From assembly GCF_918797505.1 (NCBI RefSeq), contig NC_092801.1:23498116-23562115 (forward strand): a stretch of DNA of 64,000 nt, in the 5' to 3' direction. This DNA is from Bemisia tabaci (Eukaryota > Arthropoda > Insecta > Hemiptera > Aleyrodidae). Under the pieces are notes generated by a model. It saw nothing but the letters and a program-made list of their open reading frames with translations. It made no database searches and was not told where the DNA came from. The position numbers and the translations under genes were made by a program. Shown here in pieces: positions 26,101-36,119 of the stretch; position 1 is the stretch's first letter; each line of letters opens with the position of its first letter.

Positions 26101-26573
26101 ATTGGATCTGGCGGACCAATACTACGCCCTGGCATTTTGCTCCCAGTGTATCCTCTCTCAAGTGGAGTGAGTTTATTGGACTTTAATGAAGAAGATTGTG
26201 TATCTCTGATTTTGGCCAGCTTAGCATCAAAGTCAGGATCCTTGGGAAGTTGGTGCTGTCGCACTATCTCTTTACCTTGGATGATGTTTGAGGACAATCC
26301 TGGAAACACGATATTTGCTCGGCCAACACCAATGACTTGACCTTTATTTAAATTCCTGATTAATTTCCTCAGACCTTTGGCACGACCTCTTTTTCGGCCC
26401 TGAGGACTGACACTTGTAATTCCTTTCCAAATATCCTCAGCGCTGTGTTTGCTGAAGAAGTTAACGTATCGTGACGGCGTTAGAGCCGGAGTTTGAGGCG
26501 CTCTTAAAGCTGAGCATGATCCCGAACAGCTTAATCGACTAAAAGCACTGGCTAACTGTAAAACTTTTGACAT
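23181..26573 (-). CDS. mRpS5: Mitochondrial small-subunit ribosomal protein uS5m
   Basis: Component of the small subunit of the mitochondrial ribosome. Two exons, 26573-25897 and 23814-23181 (436 aa, near the ~430 aa of human MRPS5), joined by a GT-AG intron at an AG|G Arg codon. The N-terminus (SKVLQLASAFSRL...) is rich in hydrophobic and basic residues, as expected for a mitochondrial targeting peptide. The S5 N-terminal RNA-binding domain sits at ~170-230 (VVELKPVSHMRATVGRFRRV, then VCGNKNGVAGFAQGKA), and the C-terminal S5 domain follows in exon 2 (FAWKRPEGYGLLKCHRVIRT). The ATG at 26573 is the first in frame. The 2.1-kb intron contains a MITE and a GC-rich repeat. No canonical poly(A) signal was found close to the stop. 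Confidence 0.95.
24500..24720. repeat. GC-rich hairpin repeat in the mRpS5 intron
   Basis: Starts with a perfect-stem hairpin CTAGGGG...CCCCTAG (24500-24520), then a second, imperfect one around GGAGGCGCTTCGCGTCTCC (24543-24561), followed by a GA-rich block and AAACCGGTTTG. GC content stands far above the flanks. Resembles the hairpin-rich tract at 51929-52110. Probably a transposon end; class not determined. Confidence 0.45.
25019..25441. mobile_element. 423-bp inverted-repeat MITE in the mRpS5 intron
   Basis: AGGCCTTGTCTCCACGGGA at the left and GTGGAGACAAGGCCT at the right form the terminal repeats. Internal repeats of TCTCCACGGGACG and GGGATTTTTCCC also occur. Non-coding. Confidence 0.75.
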
Positions 26574-26869
26574 CTTGGAGAACCAGGAATGAATAGGAAC
26601 TTTCTTAAATGTGGATCAAGTCGTATTCCTCACCACTCACTCCCACACTGTCTACGAAATGCGAAATTAGGAAAAATCGAAGACATTGGAAAAATGTAAC
26701 ACGGCAACACACATTGGATGGACACACATAACCTACAAACTAAACTACTAACACAACAATGTTGCCGCTGGTGAAACCTGATGGTGGTTGATGATATTCG
26801 TCAGTGTTGAAGCGGGTGGCCTGAAAATCTTGCGTGTTTCCATTTGTAATTCCGTAAACTGCCTCCAAA
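26574..26869. promoter_or_regulatory. Shared divergent promoter region, mRpS5 / RpL27A
   Basis: Only 296 bases separate the two start codons on opposite strands, so both promoters and 5' UTRs must lie here. No TATA box is visible. Pairing a cytosolic with a mitochondrial ribosomal protein gene would permit co-regulation, but that is inference. Confidence 0.6.
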
Positions 26870-29800
26870 ATGGTGAGTAAAATTACTTTTTTATCCAATT
26901 TAATCGCATCTATATCACAATTCCGTGTCTTTTCGGACGGCTTTTCACATTCGCCATACTCCCAACATCCGATTTCCTTCGAAACACGGGAGGAGAATTC
27001 GCCGATCCTACGTGTACTCAGTTTTCCTCGAAGGCCAACTCAATGTTTATTCTGGGCAGCTAGCCCTTGCAGTCTGAATCATGATGTCCATTAGCAAATA
27101 TCCGTAAATTTACATTATTCCCCCTTAGCCCGTCTATTTCTGATATGGTTTCATACCGTATGTTGATAAAGTTCTATCAGACAAGCTCTCCAAGACTTTG
27201 TCTATGATGACAGCTAACCGCCCAACACATGAGCTTTGATTAGCCGATCTGCTCTTTCATGTCTCTCTCTATAGAGTTTAAGTTCTTTTAGTCAAGAACA
27301 AGGAGGAGGGATTTTGCTAGGCAACACATAAGACATATGCTTATTCAGTAATGATACGCATGAAAATCTGGAGCTCTGTGCTCAATTGGTCCGAGAAATG
27401 TTTTGCTGTCTGCTCACATTCAACCCTAACAGCATATTAATGGTTTTAAAGTCCCTCTGCTGAAAGTTGCTTCGCAGCATATGTGAAGTTTAGTCAGTCA
27501 ATGTCAAATTCTCATGATTGTTTCCTCACTTTCAGCCAACCGGAACCCGTAAAACACGTAAACTTAGGGGACACGTGAGTCATGGACACGGTCGTATTGG
27601 TAAGTACTCCTTGTGTGCAATAATTTTAGTTTACGGATCTTTTTGCTTTGTTTATTTTGGTCAGTATCAACTTCTTTAAAATTTTTCTTACTGTGACCAC
27701 GCGCTCAAAACACATTCATGTCAATCACCATTGAATTGGTCTCAACTTCCTATGTTTTATCTAGGCTTGGGTATTCATGTAAAATTAATTCGTATCTAGT
27801 TGAACGATTCCACGAATTTTGGAATCAGCTGAAGTTGCAATTAATGAAATTTTATCAAACAAACAAAGAGACCAAAGGTTCTCACCTCTCTGAAGTAGAT
27901 GGAGAAAGCTCATGTTACCTATTAACTGCTGTTAATGAGTCAGTTAAGTCATTTTTTTTTATCTAGTCCTTTGAAAGTAGTAAATGACGGAAGCTTACAG
28001 TTTTTTTCCTAATTTTTTTCGATGACTGCAAATGGGAGCAAAGTCTTTTTGCAAGTGCCAAAAATTAGGGTGGCCTAAAGCGGCGTTTGAACCACACGCT
28101 TGTAGGTTTCGAATGCACACGTCACGATCAATGTGGCTGCGGAATACGTAGTGGAAGAATACACGGCGGCGTCGCGTTGGCGGTGTGATTTTGTTGGCCA
28201 ATTGGAGGTTATGTAGGTTACTTTGTTTAAGATTCATATCCATCGTTCTTAATTCTCTCAGCTCTTCATTCAGAATGCGATACAGATGTCTGTAGGATAT
28301 GAAACTTTCACACAGAATTTACTTAACCTCAAACGAGAAATCATGATGTCAACAACGGCAGCATGGCGGTAGTAAGCAGGTAGTAGAAGCTTTTATAGAA
28401 GTGGCCCCTGCAGACAATTCTTAAGCAGGTGCTTTTAGGAGAAGGCAATTCTTAAATAAATTTCATTATCATTGTATGATCTAGTGCTTCTTGAACTAAC
28501 TTTTCAAATAAATGGCAAGTCTGATGTTGGATCGTTATTTTCAGGTAAACACAGGAAACATCCTGGAGGTCGTGGTAATGCTGGTGGTATGCACCACCAC
28601 AGAATCAACTTCGACAAATACCATCCTGGATACTTCGGAAAAGTAAGTACCATGCTTATAATTAGGTTAAGTATTTATGACACAGCAGGATCAGCCCATG
28701 TGCAGAGAGTGTGAAACCTTTGTTTAAGCCAAAGCTCACTCGTCTCATTTCGAGGCACCATTCAGCCCTGACTCGTTCTGCTCCAGCACTACCCAGTAGA
28801 TCATTACTTACCAGATGAGGCCATCGCCTGAGTGGTGACATGAAAGAGATTTAACTTAAGTCTCAATGTAAGATGATTGAATTTAGTTTTGACTACAACC
28901 TATATGAGGAGATTACTGCCATGTTGAAATATGGAGCTCCAAGGGCCTAAAAGAATACCCAAACTTTGAAAACAATAAATGTCACTTCCAATCTTCAAAT
29001 TCCAATATCAAATGCAAGTGGCTGAGAATGTCTTTGAATAAGCGCCATTCTGCGAAAATGAGTTATTTTATGCCAAAACTAGGTCAAATATTTTATTTGC
29101 TAACGGCAGATTGTAACAATTGTAATAACAAATCATTCTGGATAATATGAATTCATAGATAGGCTGCCTTTTTGGACCTCAAGAGCTCCATCTTGTAAAC
29201 TTCAAAAATTACAGACATGTCTGTACTCTTCCTTCTTAGTTACTCTAGTTCTGACTTTGTTAGGTCCTCAAATCAATTCTGTCTTACAGGAACTTGTGTT
29301 TTGAAACACGACCTTCACTAGTTCAAAAGTCTCAACTTTCACACTTCCTGTAGGAGATGAAGAAAAACTATAAGACTGAAGAGGAAAAATTTAGAAACCA
29401 CAAAGGAATCATTTTCTATCCCAACATACTTAAATTATCTGCAGTTAACTTCTGAATTTAACAAGAAAAATTAGAAACTGCTTTGCAATAGTGGGACCAG
29501 TTTTCTAGCCTTTCCCATTTTATTCATATTAATCAATTACTTTTCACATTCGGTTATACTGTAGAGGTCACCGTAGAGTTTTTTCTATCTGAACTATAGT
29601 GGACCACAATCCATTGTGTAGTTATTTTTATGTTTGTCCTCGAGCGCAGTCCAATTGAATGCCAGATCCCTCTTCCGAAGTGGTCGTCAATCAAAGCCCA
29701 AATCTTAGTTGCGTTCCACTGAATCCACTTCGGACCGCCTGCGAAAGAAAAATCACACGGAAGAACACACATGTTTTTAATTACATCATTTATCTTCATC

Positions 29801-31781
29801 CTGCATGGTGTTCATAAGGCAAGCACTTACCGAACAAGCACGGATGTGTAAAGAGTTTTAGCCCTCCCCATTTCTCAATTGGCCCTTCTATATCAAGTTC
29901 CCAATTGTTTCAAAGGAGTAACACTCGATCATTTTTGTCTCCAAAAGTCCGAGTTTTGGCGCATTGCTTGTAATCATCACGCTAGCATGAATCTTCTCAC
30001 CCATTTTTAAAGCCCCTCTTCGACTCCCATTTTTGTGTGCACAGTCAAATAATTACTGCACCCTCGAGAATGCATGAACCCAAATCTGTAGCATTTTCTC
30101 ATTCAAATATCTTCTTTTATTACAGTTGGGTATGCGGAACTTCCATCTGAAGAGGAACAAAACATTCTGCCCAACAGTGAACGTAGATATGTTATGGTCT
30201 CTGGTTCCAGAAAGCACGAGGCATCAATTCGCCAACAGGAGAGACAAAGCTCCAGTTATAGATGTAATTAAGAAGGTAGGCTCTTGTCTATTACCAGTTG
30301 TGCCACGCTTGGAGACCTGTACTTTCCTCTCACTTTTTATTTGAATTCTTGCCAATCAATGTTTGAAGCGAATCTCTTGTTACAGTTCTAATAATGGGAC
30401 GACACCTCCTCTTAAGCACTTGACTAACTTAAACATTTTGTCAGCAAATGCAACGAAACAAAAAATAACACTCTACCCTTATTCAGAGCTAACATATTCA
30501 ATACGAACAGACTAGAGAGGCGCTCAATGAAGCAGGGACTCGAAGAGTTCTCAGCCTTTCCATTTTTCAATTCTTCTTTTCTTCAACAAAGAGCTCTAAA
30601 TGATGACTTATTTATTTGCTCTTCATGTACTTACCGAGTGCTGTTATTCTGCATTAAAAAAATGTGGTATTTGCAGGGTTGTTGGGGGTCTTGCAAAGAG
30701 GGAAAGACAGGGAATTCACTCAAAAAGTTCGGGAGTTTAATGTGTTAGCGCATAGCAGAAGTGAGTGTAATTCAAGGCGAAATAAATTAAAGTGGAAGTT
30801 TTTTTCGTTTGTCAGGGAAAAGCAAAAGAAATCAGGGAAATAACAAGAGAATTTGAAAAGTAAGAGATCACGGCAATCCTGTATTTGCCTTGCTGTATTT
30901 TTCATTCTTGTAATTTTTAACGCGGATTTTGTGAAAAAATAAGTAATTTTTACATCCACTAGTGCCTGTCTGTTGCTTTAAGCTATGTACCTATATGTGA
31001 GCTTGAAGTAATACAAATGTTGGTAATTTCAAAGTGTGATTAAAAGTTAGATATTGACATAAATTCTCAGGGATTTCTGTCTCAAATTTTCTTTATGCTA
31101 CACAAATTTTCCCACTTGGCAAGTTGGTTTAAACTTTACAATAGCTTAAAGACTTAGAGAAGTAAGAGCAGGATTGAATTTTGAGGAAGTTGTAAAGAAT
31201 TTTAAAATTTCCATGAACTATGCACGAGCACCTGAGCTTCAAATTGAAATTTTTAGACTCTAGTACGGAGCAGTGTTTACTACTGTTTTGGTTTAACGAA
31301 CGCCCAACAATGTCGAACCCAATTACTGTATACTTTATTTTCTGCTTTTCTCATGATCTAAGAACCTCTCATTTTTAACTAGTCGGAAGTGAGCCGCCAA
31401 TCTGTGGAAGAGCCCCAACGCCAAAACCTCGAGAGCTGTACGAGATGTGATGTACTAAGATGAGCAAGGATTGCTATGTTTTAGTGCTTTGGTACTTACT
31501 TAATTACTTGGTTGCTTCAACTATTGGTTGCTTTTCGGCAAATATTTTACCTTATCTGTGTTGCAACTGACTGTAATCTTAACATTGCAATGAAAAAACT
31601 TTTGGATCTGAATGTACGATTTACGATGAATGCATTGTTTGTTTTGTTTCAGGGTTACTACAAAGTTTTGGGCAAAGGTTTCCTGCCCAAACAGCCCGTT
31701 ATTGTTAAGGCCAAATTCTTCTCAAGGTCAGCAGAGAAGAAAATCAAGAGTGTTGGAGGCTGTTGTGTATTGACTGCGTAA
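26870..31781 (+). CDS. RpL27A: Cytosolic large-subunit ribosomal protein uL15
   Basis: Structural protein of the 60S subunit. Five exons: 26870-26872 (the ATG alone), 27536-27599, 28545-28642, 30126-30275, 31653-31781; all introns GT-AG. They join in frame to 147 aa (human 148). The protein shows the family-typical basic start [20 protein letters not shown], the Gly/His-rich block [29 protein letters not shown] across one junction, and the end [14 protein letters not shown]. The first intron begins with GTGAGT directly after the ATG, which leaves the start codon as the only coding part of exon 1. Introns total about 4.5 kb and hold diverged repeats; I could not support an intronic snoRNA. Confidence 0.97.
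30680..30880. repeat. Degenerate 'gggaaagacagggaatt' repeat in RpL27A intron 4
   Basis: GAGGGAAAGACAGGGAATTC and later GTCAGGGAAAAGC words match the family seen near 4950-5215 and 19500-19680. Ends are not defined. Confidence 0.4.
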
Positions 31782-31807
31782 TTTTTTGTACCTATATTTT
31801 TACGACA

Positions 31808-31813
31808 ATTAAA
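31808..31813 (+). terminator. Candidate poly(A) signal of RpL27A
   Basis: ATTAAA, 27 bases after the TAA and followed by an A-run. The short 3' UTR is normal for a ribosomal protein gene. Confidence 0.5.
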
Positions 31814-32862
31814 AAAAACTTGTTTTTAAAAATCTTCTCTCTTCATTTGAAACCTAGTCCTACTTTTGACAATTTGAACAAAAGTTTGACCTACCATATC
31901 ATTTTTACTAAAGTTTTGGTCAGACAATGTCCAAAAATCTAACTTTTAGAAGGAGAAATGTTTTTTATCGAGTGAAATGCTTCCCTAATATATAAAAAAT
32001 TTCTCAAATCATCTTAGACTTACGCATTTTATAATTACGCAGATTTTTATCAAGAAAAGATTAATAATTGATAATTCGAAGCACAGCAATCTAGATTCAG
32101 GGTGTTTTGGAAGCACTTTTACAAAGGCAGGGACAATATGATTGATTGATAGAAACACTGTTTCAGAGATAGATCAGTTAGTATGAAAGCTCTTAATTCT
32201 GAAATTGTAAGATCAAGAAACGCCTAATGAAAGTTTAATCTGATTCAAAACGATTGGGAAACTGCATAAATGCCTATCTTGGTTTTGAAGTTTCAAAACT
32301 TCTACTCCTGTTACATTTTTTAAAAGCGAACCAAAGTAACATTATTGCTCGCAATTTTTACAGATTCTTCTGTACTTAGAGAAATAAAATAATTGAAATT
32401 GTCAATAAATGACTTCAGTAATTTTCCATGTTGAGAATGAAGTATGACAGAAAATCTGCAATTCTGCAAACCAAGATCAGCATTTTTGCAGTTTCAGTTT
32501 GCAAAAAGGGAGTGTAGATGATAAAGCCGTTTGGTCTTTAAGAGTGCGGATTTCTAAGTCTTAAGGAGACTCAAACTGACCTGGTGACTTTGTGTGCTTA
32601 AGGGCTTTAAGATTAATGTCATGGTGACAGGAAAAAAATTTTTGGGATAGGATGCGGCAAGTGAAGGCTCCTAATGATTCTCTAATAACCCTTAATTTCC
32701 GGAACATGGTAACGCGGGTTCTATTTTAAACAGCCGCCAGAAAATATACGTTTGATCCATGCTAGTAGTAATCTTGCAGATAAATGATAATGCATTTGGA
32801 GTTGATGAGATAGCTGGTGAGAGTCAGATGGACCAAGTAAATTATCATCGTAGATAAGGTTT

Positions 32863-32975
32863 TAAACGAGGTGGAGAAATGGTGCTGGGTCCACACCATT
32901 TTGCTGGGAAAACAAAGCCAAGAAGTTCTTAAAATTATAATTAAGAGTCAAAGAAATTTTTTTAACTGTTGTTGA
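32863..32975. repeat. Single copy of a 'GTGCTGGGTCCACACC' repeat
   Basis: GGTGGAGAAATGGTGCTGGG then TCCACACCATTTTGC. The same block forms both arms of the inverted-repeat element at 36379-36694, so this is a solo end or half element. Confidence 0.6.
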
Positions 32976-34174
32976 TGTTTAAAAAATCTAAAATGAGACC
33001 GATTTTGCCAATGCTGGCAACATCTCAAAGTTTGCCCACTTGTGGTAAAAGAACAACTCGATGGATTGAGCCAAAATTTGACATCATTATTATTTAAGCA
33101 CCACGAAAATGCCTCTTGGGTGGAAGATATTCAGTGCTTATCCAGGACAAATCTCACATTTTTGAATAGGCAGTATAATTTTCCAAGTAATGTTTTTGAT
33201 GAGGTTACTCAAGGACTGAAATAATTAAGTCCAAACTTAAAAAATTATAAAAAAATTTATTGAAACTTACATTTAAGAACCAGAGAAATGGATGAAGGAA
33301 TGTAACAGTGTGCGGAGCGAAAAGTAGTCAGCACCAATCATTAGATTGATGATCACACAATTGACAATGAATTTTCATTGCAAGACTTAAGAAAATATGT
33401 AATAAGGAAGGTTACACAAAAATAGATTTCTGATAACACTGAGTGTTCAACAAAATTCAAAAGGCAGTTTTGAGATTTGAAAAGAGTGCTCTAACCTGGC
33501 ACAGATGCTTGCAGGCAACAATGAATAAATAAAATAAAAAAACGAATAACATCTAACTTAACAAATACAACTGAAAGGGAATATAATGCTATGTAGAATG
33601 CCTACCAATAATTACCATGTACTGGTGGGTAGAAATAATTTGAAAAGTAAATACATTGGAGTAATTTAAACATGTGTTCTCTTGTAAGAAAATATCAGGT
33701 GACTTAAGAAAGTAAACATTCTTTTCACTATTATGCTTTAAAACTCCGAAAACGGCAAAAATTGTCAATAATTGTAAAAGACACATCTGGTACAGCAGAA
33801 AATTAAAAGATAAAACTAGATGGCACTTAGAACTAGAACAAGTACTTTAACAGGATGCTTAAACAAAATACGTAAGGATGTTGAAATAACAGTTTGTCAC
33901 AAAGACTAGGCTATGAACTTGGCGGTTAAAAAATTTAACATAAAAGTAACAATGGTAAGAATTTAGTAATGAATTTAACAGAGATAATGGTAACATCATG
34001 GAATAAAAATAGTGTTGATATGATACGGTAACAGAATTTTTTAAAAGGATTGAGGTATTTAAAAAACCAACACTTGGAAAATAATTTAGTTAGTAAAATC
34101 GTAGGAGAATAAAAAAAGCTCATTTTCGAGTGAAGAACTTTCAGTTTACACAAAAATATTTTTATGAAAATAAA

Positions 34175-34242
34175 TTTTAATTTGAACAAGATGACGAACT
34201 GTAGGAAATTTTAATTTGAACAAGGTGACGAAATGTAGGAAA
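34175..34242. repeat. Two tandem copies of a 34-base unit
   Basis: 34175-34208 and 34209-34242 differ at two positions; each runs from TTTTAATTTGAACAAG to TGTAGGAAA. Confidence 0.8.
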
Positions 34243-34734
34243 CATGAAAATAAGATGCCTTGGGGCCTGAAACAAAACCAAAATATTCGATATATTAGTA
34301 AAATTAAGGAAAGTTTGAGAAAATAGTAAAATATTATGGACCGACTGAGCCAGCAGGGATGCCTGATTAAACACATGAAAGGTGGAGAGATTGTTCTGAA
34401 TTAGAAACCACACAGAGAGGAAGGATCTAAGTACCGTGAAACTCAAACTCGCGCTACTGATACCACTGTCTAGAGGAGTGTCAACACGAAAACTGTCATA
34501 CACAAAAACTGTCTAAAAATTTCAGATCAAAACGGTGCCTACGATAGTTAGAAAACATGATCTTCAGAAAAAGCCCTAAAAGTGTGATTTACCAGGATCG
34601 AGGTTCAAAATTTTTAGATCAAAAAGAAATTTTATGCCATTTATTGACCTAGAAGTTGACTTAGCTGATGGCAAGTTATATCTCCAGATTTATGGAGTAT
34701 ACAACATGTCAAAATTGCCCTTCCAATAACAGAC

Positions 34735-35235
34735 CCTACACACTCCTTGTGGAAGTGTGTACCTTGATCGATTTCCAATTTTTAATTACATTTAACTCGT
34801 CTATGAATGCTGCTCCAAAGTTACCATTGCACTATCTTCACTCAATCCGCTGTAGAACTTTCGATATTTTCTTCAACAGATGAAGGCAGCGTAGCAATTT
34901 AATGATAAAAACCTCAGCTGGTGATAGGTGAGGAAAAGAGAGAGAGAAAAAGAGTCTGATTTGGATGGTGAAACAAAAACGTGTGTGGAATCCGAGATAA
35001 CACTGCGAAGTTTTCCTCATTTTCAGCAAGTGCTGAGAGATAGATACCGATGCGCTGGCCTCCCTTCTTCAATTACTTATCAAAATTTCAACCGCGGATT
35101 GTACGGAAATGGTGCCACGTAAAAGGTTGGAGCAATGATGACTTTAGATCCACATCTAAAAACGAGTTTAATGTAATAAAAAAATTGGAAATTGATCGCG
35201 GCACACATCTCCATAAGGAATGTGCACGATCCCTT
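34735..35235. repeat. Diverged inverted-repeat pair
   Basis: Bases ~34735-34840 match the reverse complement of ~35125-35235 (shared blocks GATCNATTTCCAATTTTT and TTAAACTCGT). Probably an old MITE of ~500-600 bases; outer ends unclear. Confidence 0.5.
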
Positions 35236-35504
35236 GCCTGCATGAGTGCATGCGTTATGGTCCCGTTTTCCCATGGATAGACACATTTCGATGGCCAAAG
35301 TGCGAAACGACGTAACTCAATTGCGGTATTTCGAAATTTCTGCACCTAGTTTCATTATTTTCAAAAAGACGGTTTTTGACTAAAAGTTTTTGTATTAACT
35401 GATTCATTTTTTCAAATTATTGAAAACCTTGAGTGTCAAGCTTTAAGAATTTATGTATAAGTTATTTCTCAGAACTCGGAACACTGCCATGGCATACATT
35501 GTTA

Positions 35505-35753
35505 CATTCCAGCCAAAGTATCACAAGTGCTATTTACACTCAGACGCTATGTTTCCATACATCTCTATATTAATATAATTTTTCCGTCGAACCATTTGAA
35601 CACATTTTCATGAAAATTTCAGTGATTCATTTCATCGCAAAAGAAATATTGGGTAAAATTTGCAAGTGATTTTCATTACTTTTCGAGAAAAAAATTGAAC
35701 AAGTTCGAAAAGTTTGGTAGTAATGGCACTTGTGATACTTTGGCTGGAAAGTG
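35505..35753. mobile_element. 249-bp MITE, family shared with 61072-61332
   Basis: Arms CATTCCAGCCAAAGTATCAC and GTGATACTTTGGCTGGAAAG are inverted repeats. The arm core (AAAGTATCACAAG) recurs in the element upstream of the MOV10-family gene. Confidence 0.7.
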
Positions 35754-36036
35754 AAAACAGGCTGATTGCATCAGTGAGAACAAAAACACACCAACTCTGA
35801 AAAATGAAAGTAATCAAGACACACACAAAACTGCACAGTAGATGAAGACATTAGTCTGAGGAAAAAGATTTTTGGTGCCAGAAGACAAGCACTTACAGAC
35901 ATTTTAAAGGTCCAAGTTGGAACAGATGCCCCAACTTCAATGACCTTTATAAAAAATTCACCGTTTATAATGGAAATTGTGCATTTTCGAGTTGCCAAAT
36001 TGGTGCGTTTTCGATCTCACTGATTCAATTGAGTTG

Positions 36037-36042
36037 TTTATT
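36037..36042 (-). terminator. Poly(A) signal of the MOV10-family gene
   Basis: AATAAA on the minus strand, about 80 bases after the TGA at 36122-36120. Confidence 0.55.
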
Positions 36043-36119
36043 TCTCAATAGTAACCAAATGCTGGTTTCTAATTGAGAAAATATCAGTTCCTACAGTGCC
36101 ATCAGACTTACAATTACGC

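Larger units (their letters stand above)
31814..36036. other. Intergenic region between RpL27A and the MOV10-family gene
   Basis: About 4.2 kb, AT-rich, with only chance ORFs. It holds a partial repeat at 32863-32975, a 34-base tandem pair at 34175-34242, an inverted-repeat pair at about 34735-35235 and a MITE at 35505-35753. Confidence 0.6.

Noticed and set aside
27197..27300. C-box-like ATGATGA in RpL27A intron 1 as a C/D snoRNA
   Set aside because: No D box (CTGA) or terminal stem at proper distance.
28040..28245. GC-raised stretch with GTGGCCTAAAGCGGCG in RpL27A intron 2 as a transposon end
   Set aside because: No partner end or target duplication could be found in the window.
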